Below, piece by piece: positions 20,545 through 31,899 of a DNA stretch of 64,000 bases. The translations under genes were made by a program, and so were the position numbers. Every line of letters begins with the position of its first letter. Position 1 is the first letter of the stretch. Origin of the DNA: Aspidapion aeneum (Eukaryota > Arthropoda > Insecta > Coleoptera > Brentidae); the NCBI GenBank assembly GCA_963576565.1, contig OY755039.1:86757207-86821206 (forward strand). The letters are read 5' to 3'. A model generated the notes under the pieces. It made no database searches and was not told where the DNA came from. It saw nothing but the letters and a program-made list of their open reading frames with translations.

Positions 20545-20720
20545 TTGAGATAACGCCAAAAATGTGTTATTTGGATGTATTTTGATCTATTCTAGCAATA
20601 TCGTCGTGATGTCTGTGATGTCTGTGTGTGTGTTTGTCTGTTGGTGTGTGTATATTATTTCTGTCCGTAACACGATAGCTCCTAAACTGCTGAACCGATT
20701 TTCATAAAATGTTCAAGTAA
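20545..20720. repeat. Dispersed repeat with (GT)n, copy 2
   Basis: Contains ttgagataacgccaaaaatg, gtattttgatctattc, a (tg)n stretch at about 20,614-20,652 and tagctcctaaactgctgaac. The same order occurs in copy 1 near 10,860 and, reversed, near 50,780-51,010 and 51,480-51,520. Confidence 0.6.
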
Positions 20721-20874
20721 AATAGTGTTCCACACTCTTACGAGCTGATTAGATTTTAAACAAAATTCATTAATGCAAGTGACAGTTTTTTGACAATTAA
20801 AAATTTTAAACAATGCTAACTTTTTAACGGATGATGGGGTCAAAACTTTTTGTGATGGAAAATAGAAAAGTAGT

Positions 20875-21130
20875 CCCATTTTGCAGTGTTCCAGCTCTTC
20901 CCTTTATCCACTCTCTGCACCGACATTTGATGTCCAGATAGCTCATTGAACCTTCCTGCCCCCTTCAGAAAGTCCTGTAGGTCAATACATAGAACCAAGT
21001 GCATCTTTTCCTCGCTCAGGGTTGGTGTCTCAAGTGCCTGTTGTCTTATCCTTGCGTAGGCCTTACATTCTGCCACCAGGTGTATGATGACTCTAGGTAG
21101 GGTCGTCGTGGAACACCCACCTAGACAGGG
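20875..21130 (-). pseudogene. I/R1-group retrotransposon C-terminal fragment
   Basis: The minus strand reads HLVAECKAYARIRQQAL ... LLKGAGRFNELSGHQ-like residues, matching the C-terminal tail of the element at 3,740-4,680 (HLVAECEAYARMRQ and RPNELPDHQREVQRV). RNase H proper is missing. Immediately to the right, at about 21,130, the element continues on the opposite strand. Confidence 0.75.
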
Positions 21131-21490
21131 TAATCGGCAAGGCAATAATAGCCTTGTGGACATGTACAACGCGTGCAAGGCATAGCGTGTAGATTTATAA
21201 CATCAGCAATGAAATCGACACCAGTTGAGGCAATGGAAGTGATGCTATACCTTCCTCCCCTACACACTTGGATAGAGAAGGAGGCGAGGGCAGCGGTGGT
21301 AAGGTTTAAGAGCCTCAAACAAAAGCAACCTGGAGAAGCTGATGGCAACTTTGCAGGACTGGCTGAGGTATTTCGAAATAACCGAATACTTTACAGGCCA
21401 ACGGACTACATGTTACCCAAATACAGCTTTGATATACCTTTTAAGGTCCCAAAAGTAAATTATATTATGTTTTGTGCTCCTCATGTTCCA
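21131..21490 (+). pseudogene. Inverted 5' segment of the same I/R1-group element
   Basis: The plus-strand frame from 21,173 reads ACRFITSAMKSTPVEAMEVM, then LPPLHTWIEKEARAAVVRFK and later YMLPKYSFDIPFKVP. This is the conserved connection between RT and RNase H in I/R1-group elements (the ITGAMRTTPT..AME.LL.LPPLH pattern). It abuts the minus-strand tail fragment head to head. The missing part between the two is the RNase H core. Confidence 0.75.
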
Positions 21491-21815
21491 AAATATCCCA
21501 TAAAAATATTAATTGGACAACAGGCTAAACCAAAAACTTAATTAGTGCCCCTTTTGGGTCCTTTTCGCATAAAAGATCACACAAAACATAAAATAATGTG
21601 CCGTAAAATTTGATCTCTATATTTCCCTTCGCTGACGTTCCAGAGAGAGAATTTTCCCATGTGTTGTACGCTTTTATATCGTCATATTTTTAGAAGCTCT
21701 AATACTACGAAAAGTTTAAATAGTTTGATATTTAGTTAGAAAAAAGGCATATAGGAAAGAGCCTTGCTAATACTTGTTCAAACTCCAAATCTGACGTGAC
21801 AAGTTCTCACAAAAC

Positions 21816-23852
21816 TAGTTCTGTTCCATCAAACAGTTCGACGGTCATAAAACCGCTCAAAAATCCCAATGCGCGCGCAATGAAGTACGAGGAGTACGAG
21901 GACTGTTTTAAAATGGTTTGGGTTAGATGGAACGACCAAATAACTGTCCAAAAACCGAATGCTGTTCGATTTACTTCAGGCACGTGATCATATGCGAGAG
22001 AGTTAAATTCAAAGTCACGTGACTAAAAGAAAGGGTAGGTTTGGCGGTCTCTCTTAAAGATAAATCGAAGGCAACGTATGAATTTCGAACGAAATTAAAG
22101 TTGCACACAGAAAGGATTACCCAATTGCATAGGATTATCATAATACATTTTTATTTTAGTTCTTTAAAATGCAGATAAAATTACATCAATTTAATTTATA
22201 CAGGGTGTAACTAAATAAGTGTAAAACATTTAAGGGGATGATTCCTCATCGAAAAAAAGAGAGGATCTTTCATATAAAGAAACTTCATTGGAGCATCCCT
22301 TGTTAAGATACCGCCCCTTAAAGGGGGTACATAACATTTATGACAATGTATCTCTGTAGTTGTTCGTGAAATAATTTTTTGCTGCGAACTGGTTTATTTT
22401 GGGCAAAAAATCCAAGAGACATTTATTGTTTACAATGAAACAGGGTATCGGAAATACATTTTTAAATGGAAAACAAATAATAAGACAAAAAATTACATTG
22501 GAAATAAATTTTAGGGTTGCGTTTTCCACCCCTTACAATCATGGGGTAAACCAAATTAATTACCGGCTAAGTGTCTTTTTGGTAGTAGAAAATGTCAGTT
22601 TAATTTCAATATTGTAACTTTTTTAGTGCTTGTGAAAAACATTGTTAAACAAATTTTATGTACCCCCTTTAAGGGGCTGTACCTTAACAAGGGATGCTCC
22701 AATGAAGTTTCTTTATATGAAAGATCCTATCTTTTTTTGACGAGGAATCACCCCCTTAAACGTTTTACACTAAATTAGTTACACCCTGTATTCACACACT
22801 ATAAACCACTACAGACTGCCTAATAAACTAAATATACCAAAAATTAAAACGAACTTGCTTAGCACATATTTTTGGGCGAAACTTGTGAAAATATATTTAT
22901 TTTCTCTAATATGATGATGAAGTTTTATGTGAAATTTATATATTTATTTATTTGTATTTTCTAATTTGATTTTTATCAAATATTTGTGAAATTATCTACA
23001 TATTACAGAAAGCCTTAATATTCACAAGGTTTTTGCGATTTTATTCATTTTTAGGAAATAGAGATCGTGATACTTCTAAGAAGTTAGGAAAATCACATTT
23101 TGTAGCTTGTGCTTTGGTAGGTATATATAGTTAATGACGTTAATGTTAATGCCTTAAAGCGAAGTCGTTTGTTCTTCCACCAAATCTGGTGCAAAATTTT
23201 ACTTCCGGTGTTATCCCTGTTCTTTTAACTTTTAGTTCACAGGTCACCTGGATTTGCTGCGATCAGGGTAAACCCTTGTTGTTTCTATTCCTATTTAATC
23301 AACTGCTAAACTAGTTTTTCTTTTTCTAAGCAAGCTACCCTTTGGTCAGTATAGCTTTTTTTCATGTGGTATACCTACACGACCCGCAGTGCCGTAGTAA
23401 TAAAAATTAAGAGGCTCTTGCAAAAAAATCAACAGATGCTGCAGATGTTGCACAATTTTTTTTTTTGGAAATTTAAAAAATATTTGTTTATTTACGTGAC
23501 TTACCCGGCATTTTGTCATGTGTTAAAATTGGTTGTGAAACTCATTATTTTGACAAAAATTTTAATTTTTTGGGTTATTCACTGTTTTTTTAATTTTCTC
23601 AGACAAATGTAAATGTAATGTATATCTCAGGGAATGTAAACTAGAAATGTGTGTGTTTTACATACAATTTTTCCGCGCCTTCTAATGCGCCTGTCTGCAA
23701 TTCTTGATTTTCAGAGTAGTCCGAAACCAGTTTAGGTTGCTTGATGGAACGGAAAACTGACTGTCCCATAACAGTACAACGTCGACCTGGAACGCAAAAA
23801 GGATTTTTCGTACCGTTTTATGACCGTCGCACGCGTTGATGGAACAAAACTA
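21816..23852 (-). mobile_element. Unclassified TIR element, copy 2, about 2 kb
   Basis: Left end tagttctgttccatcaa and right end ttgatggaacaaaacta are inverted; the similarity continues inward through cgacggtcataaaac. The interior matches copy 1 (1,855-3,030) in reverse. It contains a 588-bp MITE at 22,201-22,788. No transposase frame is visible, so it is non-autonomous; superfamily not recognised. GATGGAAC also occurs internally (near 21,930 and 23,740), so subterminal repeats are likely. Confidence 0.7.
22201..22788. mobile_element. 588-bp MITE with about 135-bp TIRs
   Basis: It begins cagggtgtaactaaataagt and ends as the inverse, acttaattagttacaccctg-like, with TIRs extending through ttcattggagcatcccttgt and ccttaaagggggtac. 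TA flanks both sides (22,199-22,200 and 22,789-22,790). The paralogous site in copy 1 of the host element has a single TA at 2,644-2,645. TA duplication plus CAGGGTGT ends suggest the Tc1/mariner group. The frames 22,338-22,617 on both strands are not convincing. Confidence 0.88.
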
Positions 23853-24280
23853 TAAACTACGGCGTGCGGTAAAGTACGCAGGCAAATGAATGCGGTAAAT
23901 TGCACTATACCGCACACGCGTGGGTTAATATATATAAATAACACCCAAAGTTACATCAGCAATGTGTATTATTTAAAAGTGTTTAATAAAAGGAAATAAA
24001 CATCTTATACCGTTTCTTTAAGCAACTTGCGCTGTTTTATTTCATCCCTTATTAAAAGCTTTATTGCAATGGCAATAAAAAACAATAAAACTCCTTTAAA
24101 TTTAATTAGGGGAACCGCACAAATGCGCCAATTTTATCGGTTTTGCTATCGCTTAAAATAAATTTTCCTGCATCGTATAACCTCTAAAATCCGCAGCAGG
24201 ATTTTATTAAACGATGAAGGTGATTTTTTTATTTGTCAGAATCATCCGACTTGTTTTACAATTTTAAGTTTGTAATATTC
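23853..24280. other. No recognisable gene
   Basis: AT-rich; contains a short promoter-like CpG segment (taccgcacacgcgtgggtta) near 23,910 followed by atatataaat, but no transcript can be inferred. Confidence 0.3.
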
Positions 24281-25207
24281 TTTTTTTTTTTATTTGTCAA
24301 AGAAAGACACTGTGTTTATTGCATTACAATCTAGTAAATAAAACTAATTAGCTATTTTGTTTTAACAGTTCTACCCGATTTGCTTCATCTGTAACTCACA
24401 ACTGTGTTGTATTATTTTGTTTTATATAATTCATTTAGCTTACTAGCTCAAACTACTTTACTATTTTTATTCTTCAAACTAGCATAGTATTGTCTAGAAG
24501 ATGAATTGCTTCCACATTCACATGCCGATGGAGTCTTCATGGATTTTTGCGTATCTTTGTATAGTCTCTGCGACAGTTTAGATTTTTAGGTCCCCATAAA
24601 GGTCACTATTTCCAACATACCAGGGTGTACTTACAATGTTTTATAATATTTTATTTTGAAATCTCTGTAAAACTAGAATGTTTCTCTCTTTAGTACAACC
24701 CCATAGTTACAGTATTTGTCTATAAGGCAGTAACTTATTATTAATTGTTAAATTATACTTCCTTCCAATTAGCCAGTTCAATTTTCTTTACCTTATCTCA
24801 AGTTCTCCTTTTTTTTCTTAACATGTGCTTTCCAGCACAATTTGACATCGTCATATTTTGCCTGAGTTGAATATTGAGTATTGTTATTTGTATGTGATTT
24901 ACATTTTTGTTTATAAAATCAACATAAACTGATTTGGTTTCATTTAATATTGTTTGGCACTTTGTGGTCCAAATGTGAACTTCGGTGACTGCATTCTAAA
25001 GTCTATCGATGCATTCTTCAATAGATTTTTCTAACTTCACCAGTATCATCGGCAAATGTTGCAAGTGACAATTTTCTGGCTTTGGTATATTGCAAGTGAA
25101 TTATAAGTATAAATACAGGCCTAGTACGCTACCCTAGGGCACGCCTGCTTGAATTTCTCTTAAATTTGAAAATATTGTTTTGGCAGAAAACATTTTAGTT
25201 TAAAATT
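24280..25207 (-). pseudogene. Antisense 5'-truncated Jockey copy
   Basis: Reverse complement of Jockey positions about 15,690-16,785, starting at the poly-A (T-run at 24,280-24,290) and running through the 3' UTR and ORF2 C-terminus to about the FLDV-FADD interval; the FADD region is mutated. Many substitutions and small indels show it is older than the 12.5-kb copy. It stops at 25,207 inside the RT domain, the usual 5' truncation of target-primed insertion. Confidence 0.88.
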
Positions 25208-25309
25208 GTAATATTCTTTGATAAGGAATAAATCATCAATACAGGATAGGGTAAGTACATATCAATTCAACAAATTTAAAAATATGTTTGAACCTTGAGT
25301 TTTTTGATG

Positions 25310-27190
25310 ATGATGAGTTTTTGTGTAGTTATTCTCCACCTAATAAAAAGTAAACATACAAATTTTTAAATTTTTGTTGCACAATTTTTGAGTTATGCTT
25401 TTCCAAAAATAAAAATATTGACCCATTTTTAGCCTGCATCGGTTTCTTTAAAATTCTATAATTTTTATCCCGTTTAAGATAATTAAGCTAAACTTTGATG
25501 TGCCGATAGCCTCATTTCCTTAAAAAAAAGGACAAAGGGTCTATGCCAAAATTATATTTTTGATGAAATCCCAAAAACGGATTTTTTGTTTTTCTTAATT
25601 TTGATAAATTTTTTTCTTAGACTATTTGTTTACATGTGTGCTAAATTTTGCCTTGGGATAATAATGGGATCATAGTTAAAAAAAATTATTTATATCTTGA
25701 TGCATATATTGTTTGATATTTTTATTACTATAAAAATTAATATCTAAAGTGCACATATTGTTATGAGGCATCTTATTTATGTAGCATATTATAAAAATGT
25801 GGACACCATGGGCATATCTTACATAATAACGGGCTCACAAGAATAATTAAGAACCTGTACATAAATGCCCCCTTTTCGCCCTCTCACGCTGCAATGTTTG
25901 ACATTGATGAAAACAGTTACATTATTTATCTCTTAAACAGTGGTTGCGCGTGGAGTAAAACTGTGCACCCCAAAAAATTATTGCAGCCACACCCAACAGA
26001 TAACGCAAAGTTGTCTCAGTGCATTAATTTAAGCTGCACCTTTCACAGCCAACGGCAACCGGTGGGTGGCATCACGAGGGTGCGCGCGATATCTATCGCC
26101 GCAATTGATTCACAAGAGCATGAACCGAGGTAAGGCCCAGATTCTGTGTACTGTAATATTCTATATTTCGTAATTAGAATGCGACATAACATCAACGGTG
26201 TACAGAATGTTGATTCAGTTAAGCGCCGGGCCGGCGGTAGCCGACTTACGCCGACCTACGGATCCGCAAAGAATGGTCAGATATTAATATTTTTTTAAGT
26301 AAAATTTGGGAGTGTACGAGCACATGTGCACTTATGGAGGAACCGCCACTGTTCTTAAAATAGTGATGACTTTAAAAAAAAAAACAAAAGTTGCGTAAAC
26401 ATGGTGTTTTGTAGCGCGTTTTCTCAGTCTGTTTGGCTTTGCGACGTATCCGTTCTGCAAATTAATTTGATTTTATGTAGTTACCAAAATCGAAACAATA
26501 GATTGAAAATCGAAAAAAATTGGTTGGTATTTTCCACTTAATGTTGCAACCCCATATGATGACCAAAATCATCCCACGATAGTGAGAAATTCCAGAAATG
26601 TGACAGAGTGGATGTGTAATCTTAACTTAGGCATCGAAATAAGTATGTGAAAATGATTAAAAACTTTTGAAATAGTATAATTCCAGTCACGGCTAATTTA
26701 TAGGTAAAATATTAAGGTAGAGGAATTGTCAAATAGTTATATTTAAGGTAAAATAAAAGAATTTTAAAAAACATCAATTTACAAAAATAAATTTTTAAAT
26801 AGGAACGCACCGTCATCCCATGATAAAACTTGGCCTACATGTAAATAAATAGTCTAGAAAACAAATATAAAAAAATTAAACAAAATAAAAAATCCGTTTT
26901 TAAACTGCATCAAAAATAAATTTTGTGGTGAGACCTCTGCATTTTTTTTACAAGAAGGATGCCACTAGGTATACCATAATTAAGCTTGTAGACCTATAAG
27001 ATTACACAGCAACTTTTACCTCGATATGCCCAAGACTTTATGAATAACAAGGGTTTAAAGAAATCAAGTCAGTGCTAAAAAAGACGATATTAAGCATTAA
27101 AAAAAAATTATAACTCAAAAACTAGACTACTCAAAAATCTAAAATTTTGCATTTTTACTTCTTTCAACTTAGTAAAGAATTTGACCAAAA
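25310..27190. repeat. Diverged inverted repeat of about 380-bp arms
   Basis: The arm at about 25,310-25,685 pairs with about 26,795-27,190 in reverse. Shared blocks: ttgatgaaatcccaaaaacg with a gtttttaaactgcatcaa counterpart, tagactatttgtttacatgt with acatgtaaataaatagtcta, and tttttgagttat. The loop (25,690-26,790) holds a hAT-like end. Frames in this region carry no family pattern. Confidence 0.6.
26100..26351. mobile_element. hAT-like non-autonomous element end, copy 2
   Basis: Its right end, reverse complemented, reads cagtggcggttcctccataa, then gtgcacatgtg and cactcccaaatt, matching 10,247-10,330. The internal block atgcgacataacatcaacgg matches 10,480-10,505 inverted. hAT-type terminus; the other end is not identified and may lie in the CpG-rich block at 25,870-26,110. 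Confidence 0.5.
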
Positions 27191-28980
27191 ATTATGAAAA
27201 TCAAAAGTGACAAGGTCCAAACCATTAGTTGATTTGATATGGACTTACCCGATAGCAAAACGTACCAGATGTCATTTTGCATATTTGTTTGAAAAAAAAC
27301 CTTGAAACACGTCGATCTGTGCGCGAGGGGGACAGTTTTGGCTATCTCTACATTTTTGTAGCCCTACAAGGGATAAATAAAGAAAATGATACCTTGTTAT
27401 GAAGGTCTCTGGAATATCTATAAAATCGTGTAAAATCCTTGAAAATCTAATGGTTTGTTTTTGTTTAATTTCCCTTCAAATTTTCAAATTTAACATGGAC
27501 TGATAGAATAATATTTTTTTGATTTAATTTTTATTTTATCAGTCCACGTTAAACGTGAAACTTTAAAAGTAAATATCTCAAAAACTAATCAAGACATTTT
27601 TACACGGGTGTAAATATATTCCAGAGACCTTCATATCACTAGACTTCCTTTACCTATTTGAAATGTAAAGGTAAAGTTTACAAAGTGCTACAAAAATCTC
27701 AAAATAGCCAAAATTTTTTGTTTTTATTTAGCAAGTGACAAGTAATGTATACATAGATTCCTTCAAGAACATCTTTACGCTATTACCTTTGAGACAACAA
27801 ATTTTTTTGCATTTTCTACAAATTTTATCGAAAATGTTAATTCTGCATTGCCGTTCTCTCCAAAAAAAAATTTAATTTTTTATAAACTTCTCGCGTATGG
27901 CGCCATTTTTTATATATTTTTTTCACAAACAATGGCGCAAAAGTCACGTCAAATAAGTTTCACTTTGGAACAGAATTTAATAAAATATAGTTACCTCCAA
28001 TATCGACTGCTAAAGGTTGCACCCAAACAGTAACCATATGTCACATGCTCGATATAGAAATCAATTAAATAGAAAATTAAAAAAAAAAACGCATAGTTAT
28101 AAATTTTCAAACAATTCTTCTTTATTTTTACAATATTTAAAATAATAATTTTTAAAAAATGGAAAATATCCTTTGTCTAAAATTACATGCTTAGTGCCAA
28201 ATGTTTATTTATCATTAATAACTTTATTTTTGTATGCTAATTTTTTTTTGTATTTTTGATTGATAAATGAACTGATATATTATTGTTATTATTATTATTA
28301 CATATAATTAAAGGCGTGAGTTTTTTATGTTAAAAATTTTCATATTTGTAACTAAACTATACCCTCCGTTTAAAAATCACAGTACAAAATTGTGTCTACA
28401 TAATATAAAATATTATAATTTGGGTCATTTCTTGGCAAATTAGTTGTCCAGCATTATCGTTTACTATTAACGTAATTTTGAACCAGAGGTCTATAAAAAA
28501 TATATCCTGTAGAGGGCGCTCTGATGTAATCGCTTTAACAAAGTTGACTCAACCAAACAATGTGTAATAGAGGGTCGCGTTTGAGGCAAACTCGACGTTG
28601 TGATGCAAACTTTGCACGCAATTCACAACGTTGACGTGTCGATTCATTGCTAGATATGATGCTACTCGTGGCCAAAGTTGTTTTTCGGTGGAGTTCTAGC
28701 CGTTAAGTTTTCTTACTTTGCCGGGTGCTGCAACCCCAAAGTGAAGGTTAATTGGAAAAGTTTGCTTTTCTTGCTTGCCTCGTTCCCTTCTCCCTGCCTA
28801 CGCGGAAACTTGGATCCGAAGTTGCTAATAAATTAATTTTCTGTATTGTTGCTAAAATACAATTATTTCTGGTAAGCCCCATGGGTACGAGTTCAAGACT
28901 ATATATAGTTCAACACGGGAGATGCGTAGTTTTGGTTTAACTTTAACTTAAACGTTAGCGCCTTTAGGGGGTAAGTATGG
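27191..28980. other. AT-rich noncoding DNA with an inverted repeat
   Basis: An inverted pair with arms of about 130 bp lies at about 27,335-27,480 and 27,560-27,712; its best block is tatgaaggtctctggaatat near 27,398. A (TTA)n tract occurs near 28,283-28,302. Small frames (27,848-28,033 and 28,752-28,940) are unrecognised. A CTCF-like word tagagggcgct is at about 28,511. Confidence 0.45.
28505..28525. promoter_or_regulatory. CTCF-like site (AGAGGGCGC)
   Basis: gtagagggcgctctg fits the AGRKGGCGC core of animal CTCF motifs. A second instance is at about 43,781. The match is short and could be chance; binding is inference only. Confidence 0.25.
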
Positions 28981-29039
28981 TTTGCCTCCTCTTCTCAATC
29001 TTGAACAAATATAAAAACTTGGAAATGTTGAAAAATTAA

Positions 29040-29165
29040 AGCAAAGAGGTTATGGATAGGGCCGAGGTATGGTTTACGCAAAACTGTCTTAAGCTCAATA
29101 GAGACAAAACTCAAACAATTACCTTTTCAACTAAGCGGGAAGTAGAACCCCATATGTCTTATGCT
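29040..29165 (+). pseudogene. CR1/Jockey-type RT fragment, part 1
   Basis: The frame reads DRAEVWFTQNCLKLNRDKTQTITF, the conserved block downstream of the YADD motif in insect non-LTR RTs (W...N.L.LN..KT). It is followed by a foldback insertion and resumes at about 29,535 further towards the C-terminus, with some 80 residues missing between the parts. Confidence 0.75.
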
Positions 29166-29535
29166 TCGCTAACTTTATATGAAGTTTGCGAAGCAATCTG
29201 GTCAAAAATTGCTTTAGACATGACCTATCGAAGTCAAATATGGTGGATGATTTTGCCGCTAATTAGTCGTTAATTATTTGTGGATAAATTGATTGTATCA
29301 CTTTTATTTTTGTGTGTTTTCTGGGTGCTTCGCACTATATTTGATTTCGATAGGTCATGTCTAAAGCCATTTTTGACGAGGGTGCTTCACTAAGTTCATA
29401 TGAAGTTAGCGAAGCACCCAAAAAAAAAGGTCGACAAAATGAATTTTTCCACAACTTATTAAGGACTAATTACCGGCAAATTATCCACCTAGTCGCGATT
29501 CGATTTGCGATGGGTGCTTCGCTAACTTCATGCTC
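29166..29535. mobile_element. Foldback MITE inserted in the RT fragment
   Basis: The arm at about 29,190-29,246 is repeated inverted at about 29,332-29,387, including a perfect 21-bp pair at 29,212-29,232 and 29,346-29,366. The outer word gggtgcttcgctaacttcat or its inverse occurs at about 29,161, 29,388, 29,400 and 29,512. The retrotransposon frame stops at its left edge and restarts at its right edge, so it is an insertion. The 29,357-29,587 frame spans the junction and is not a gene. Confidence 0.75.
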
Positions 29536-29960
29536 ATGGGAAACTGTACGCACGCAGTTGATATGTTTAGACTGCAAAAAAAAGTAGTTAGAATAATTTG
29601 TGATATCGGTTACAGAGATTATTGCAAACCTATTCTTAAAAAACTGAATATGTTAACTGTTCCTTCGCTCTATATTTGATATTAACTGGTAGAAATCCAT
29701 AAAAACAAAAACTGTTTCACTGTCAACTCGCATATCCACGACTATAGCACAAGATCGGCAAACCTTATAAGATCGACATTTTACCGACTAGACAGGTTAA
29801 TAAAAAATTCGCCAAGGTCAGATCTTTATAATGTTTTGCCGGATCGAGCAAAAAATCTTTCTAACAATAAATTTAAATTTGATGTAAAACAATTTTTATC
29901 TAATAATGCCTTTTATGACGTTTCCGAATTTCTTGCAAAAGTAAGATATTTTTAAGATTA
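29536..29960 (+). pseudogene. CR1/Jockey-type RT fragment, part 2 (C-terminus)
   Basis: The frame reads MFRLQKKVVRIICDIGYRDY, then CKPILKKLNMLTVPSLYI and further HDYSTRSANLIR ... YRLDRL ... NVLPDRAKNLSNNKFKFDV. This is the C-terminal domain shared by many insect non-LTR elements. A stop near 29,677 and the foldback insertion upstream make it inactive. The 3' UTR probably continues to about 30,150 (caataaagctattctatttt). Confidence 0.8.
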
Positions 29961-30159
29961 ATATAAAAATAAAATTGCCGCCTCTTGTAACCGTTTTTTT
30001 GTGTTCATTTTATTATAATATGTTGTTACTCACTTAATATCTTTTTCTACAAATAGACCATAGTGTTTTTTTTTTAATTTTTATGCTTAGTAATAAACTT
30101 GTATTTTTTTAGACTTGCTACAATTGTATTTTTATAAAATGTGGTCAATAAAGCTATTC

Positions 30160-30925
30160 TATTTTTTCGCCTCTTTTTCCAATCTAGAATTTTTAATAAG
30201 CCAATATTAACTTAAATTGTAAGTTTTAAATGAGCTTCGGTAAACGCCTCAAGAAATTTATTATAACAAAGATTTTAATAAAAATCCGGACTTATTATTT
30301 GAAAACCAGAACTAATTTCTTTTTATTTTGGTGTAAGTCTAAAAAACAACTTTTTAAGCAGAAACTAAATTTCGGACTCCCAATGTCTTTAGTTATTTTA
30401 AACACGACGTGTCTGTTAGTAAGTATCTTTTACCGTTTTCAAGTACATATAAAAAAGAAGTATGGCGATATAAATATTTTAATAAAATCGCAACTTTTTT
30501 AGAAAAACTGAATACTTGCTCATATTTTTCCTTAATTTCAATAAAAATTGTCATGCTGTAATACATTATTTTATTAGAAATTTTAACAGCTTTTAAAAAA
30601 TGTATTCAGGATATACGGGGTGGTCCCGGTTGTGAAGAAATTTAATCAATATGAAACTTATGTTTGTACGAATCTCGTACTGATGTACGATGCGCCACAG
30701 AAAAGTTAACAAAAAACTTAACGAAGTATGTTCTTGGAACCGTGGAAGGGTACTGTATATATGTACAAAATTTGGTAAAGAAGGACGATTGTTTGGAAAT
30801 CCAAAATTTTTGCCTGGTCTATTAGTAATAATGAGGAATTAACTAGAGGAGTCTACACATTATGACGGACTTACAACAGAATGGTTGCCCCGAGAAAATG
30901 ATAAACTCAACAATCTCTAAAATCT
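30160..30925. other. No recognisable gene
   Basis: The 90-residue frame at 30,230-30,502 is lysine/leucine-rich and matches no family I know. 30,600-30,920 may include upstream parts of the Penelope-like relic but no RT block is readable. Confidence 0.3.
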
Positions 30926-31150
30926 GTTGGGTGTTATCAAGATTCCATATGTTCAAGGGGTTCAAACATTAGACGAGTAGCCAAACACTATAATATAAAA
31001 ACGGAATTCTCATACCATACGATTGAGTGTTATGTAACTTAAACAAAACCAGAAAATCCTCTGAATATTAAAGAATACATTTACCAAATCCGATGTGAGT
31101 GTGGTAAATCATATGTAGGTGAAACGAAACGCCTTCTAATAGAGTAAACG
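30926..31150 (+). pseudogene. Penelope-like element relic with GIY-YIG endonuclease
   Basis: From 30,962 a frame reads SNIRRVAKHYNIKTEFSYH, a stop, then KEYIYQIRCECGKSYVGETKRLLIE. The first block matches the RT-to-endonuclease linker of Penelope-like elements; the second is a GIY-YIG nuclease N-terminus (YIYQI ... YVGET) with the CXC of the Penelope type. One frameshift near 30,955 and an in-frame stop break it, and the RT itself is not found. Penelope-like elements are a retroelement class known to carry hammerhead ribozymes, relevant to the motifs at 1.5 and 12.2 kb. Confidence 0.75.
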
Positions 31151-31560
31151 AACATCAGAAAAGTACCCAATTAGGGATTTAGCGGATCGTGCTTAGTGAT
31201 GGGATGCTATTTGGCAAATTGCTTTTTTAAAGCTGCTTTTGGTAGGAAACAGCTTTCAACTACTATGAATGGTCACAAAAAGAAAAACTATGTCAATTTA
31301 TTGGCACCTAAGCTCACACGAATAATGCATAATGTAATTTTAACCCATTTTGATCCCCAAAAATAACCCTCTATCCACCACCCGGGGATGTGTCCGATTG
31401 GAAATTCCCCCCCTTCCCCCCAGTTTAAACCCACTGAACAAAACAAACTATAATGTTTTTTTTCATGCACTGTCACCTTTAACCTAGTATCAAACAAGTA
31501 ATATTTTTACCAGAACTCTAATTTTTTATATTTGCACCACCCTTTTTATATGCTACGGTT
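31151..31560. other. No recognisable gene
   Basis: Unique-looking AT-rich DNA; the minus-strand frame 31,288-31,497 is unrecognised. Confidence 0.3.
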
Positions 31561-31569
31561 TATCCCTGG

Positions 31570-31880
31570 CGGATTTTAATAATTTTTAAACGGAACCATC
31601 TAGAAAAACCAAAACCCAACCTAGGTACCAAATTTTATTAAAATCAGGAAAGTAGATTTTGAGTTATGTGCGTTGGTCTTTAGAGACAGACAGACGTACA
31701 GACAGACAGACGGCGCAACAAAAAAGTTTAAAAGTCATCAATAACGGAAAGATATATAAAAAATTATTCTTCGTATTTTTGACACGAGCACCATAGCTCA
31801 CACTACCATATTTATAGTATACGTGTGTGCTAATTCTATAGTTATAGTATAAGTGTGAGCTAATAAATAAAGGCAATGCA
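31570..31880. repeat. Dispersed repeat with (GACA)n, copy 1
   Basis: Order: gagttatgtgcgttggtctt, a gacagaca run at 31,684-31,710, attcttcgtatttttgacac and caccatagctcacactacca. The same order recurs at 48,775-49,000. It is a mobile or dispersed repeat; class unknown. Confidence 0.65.
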
Positions 31881-31899
31881 AGTACGAAATTTTGTTTCT

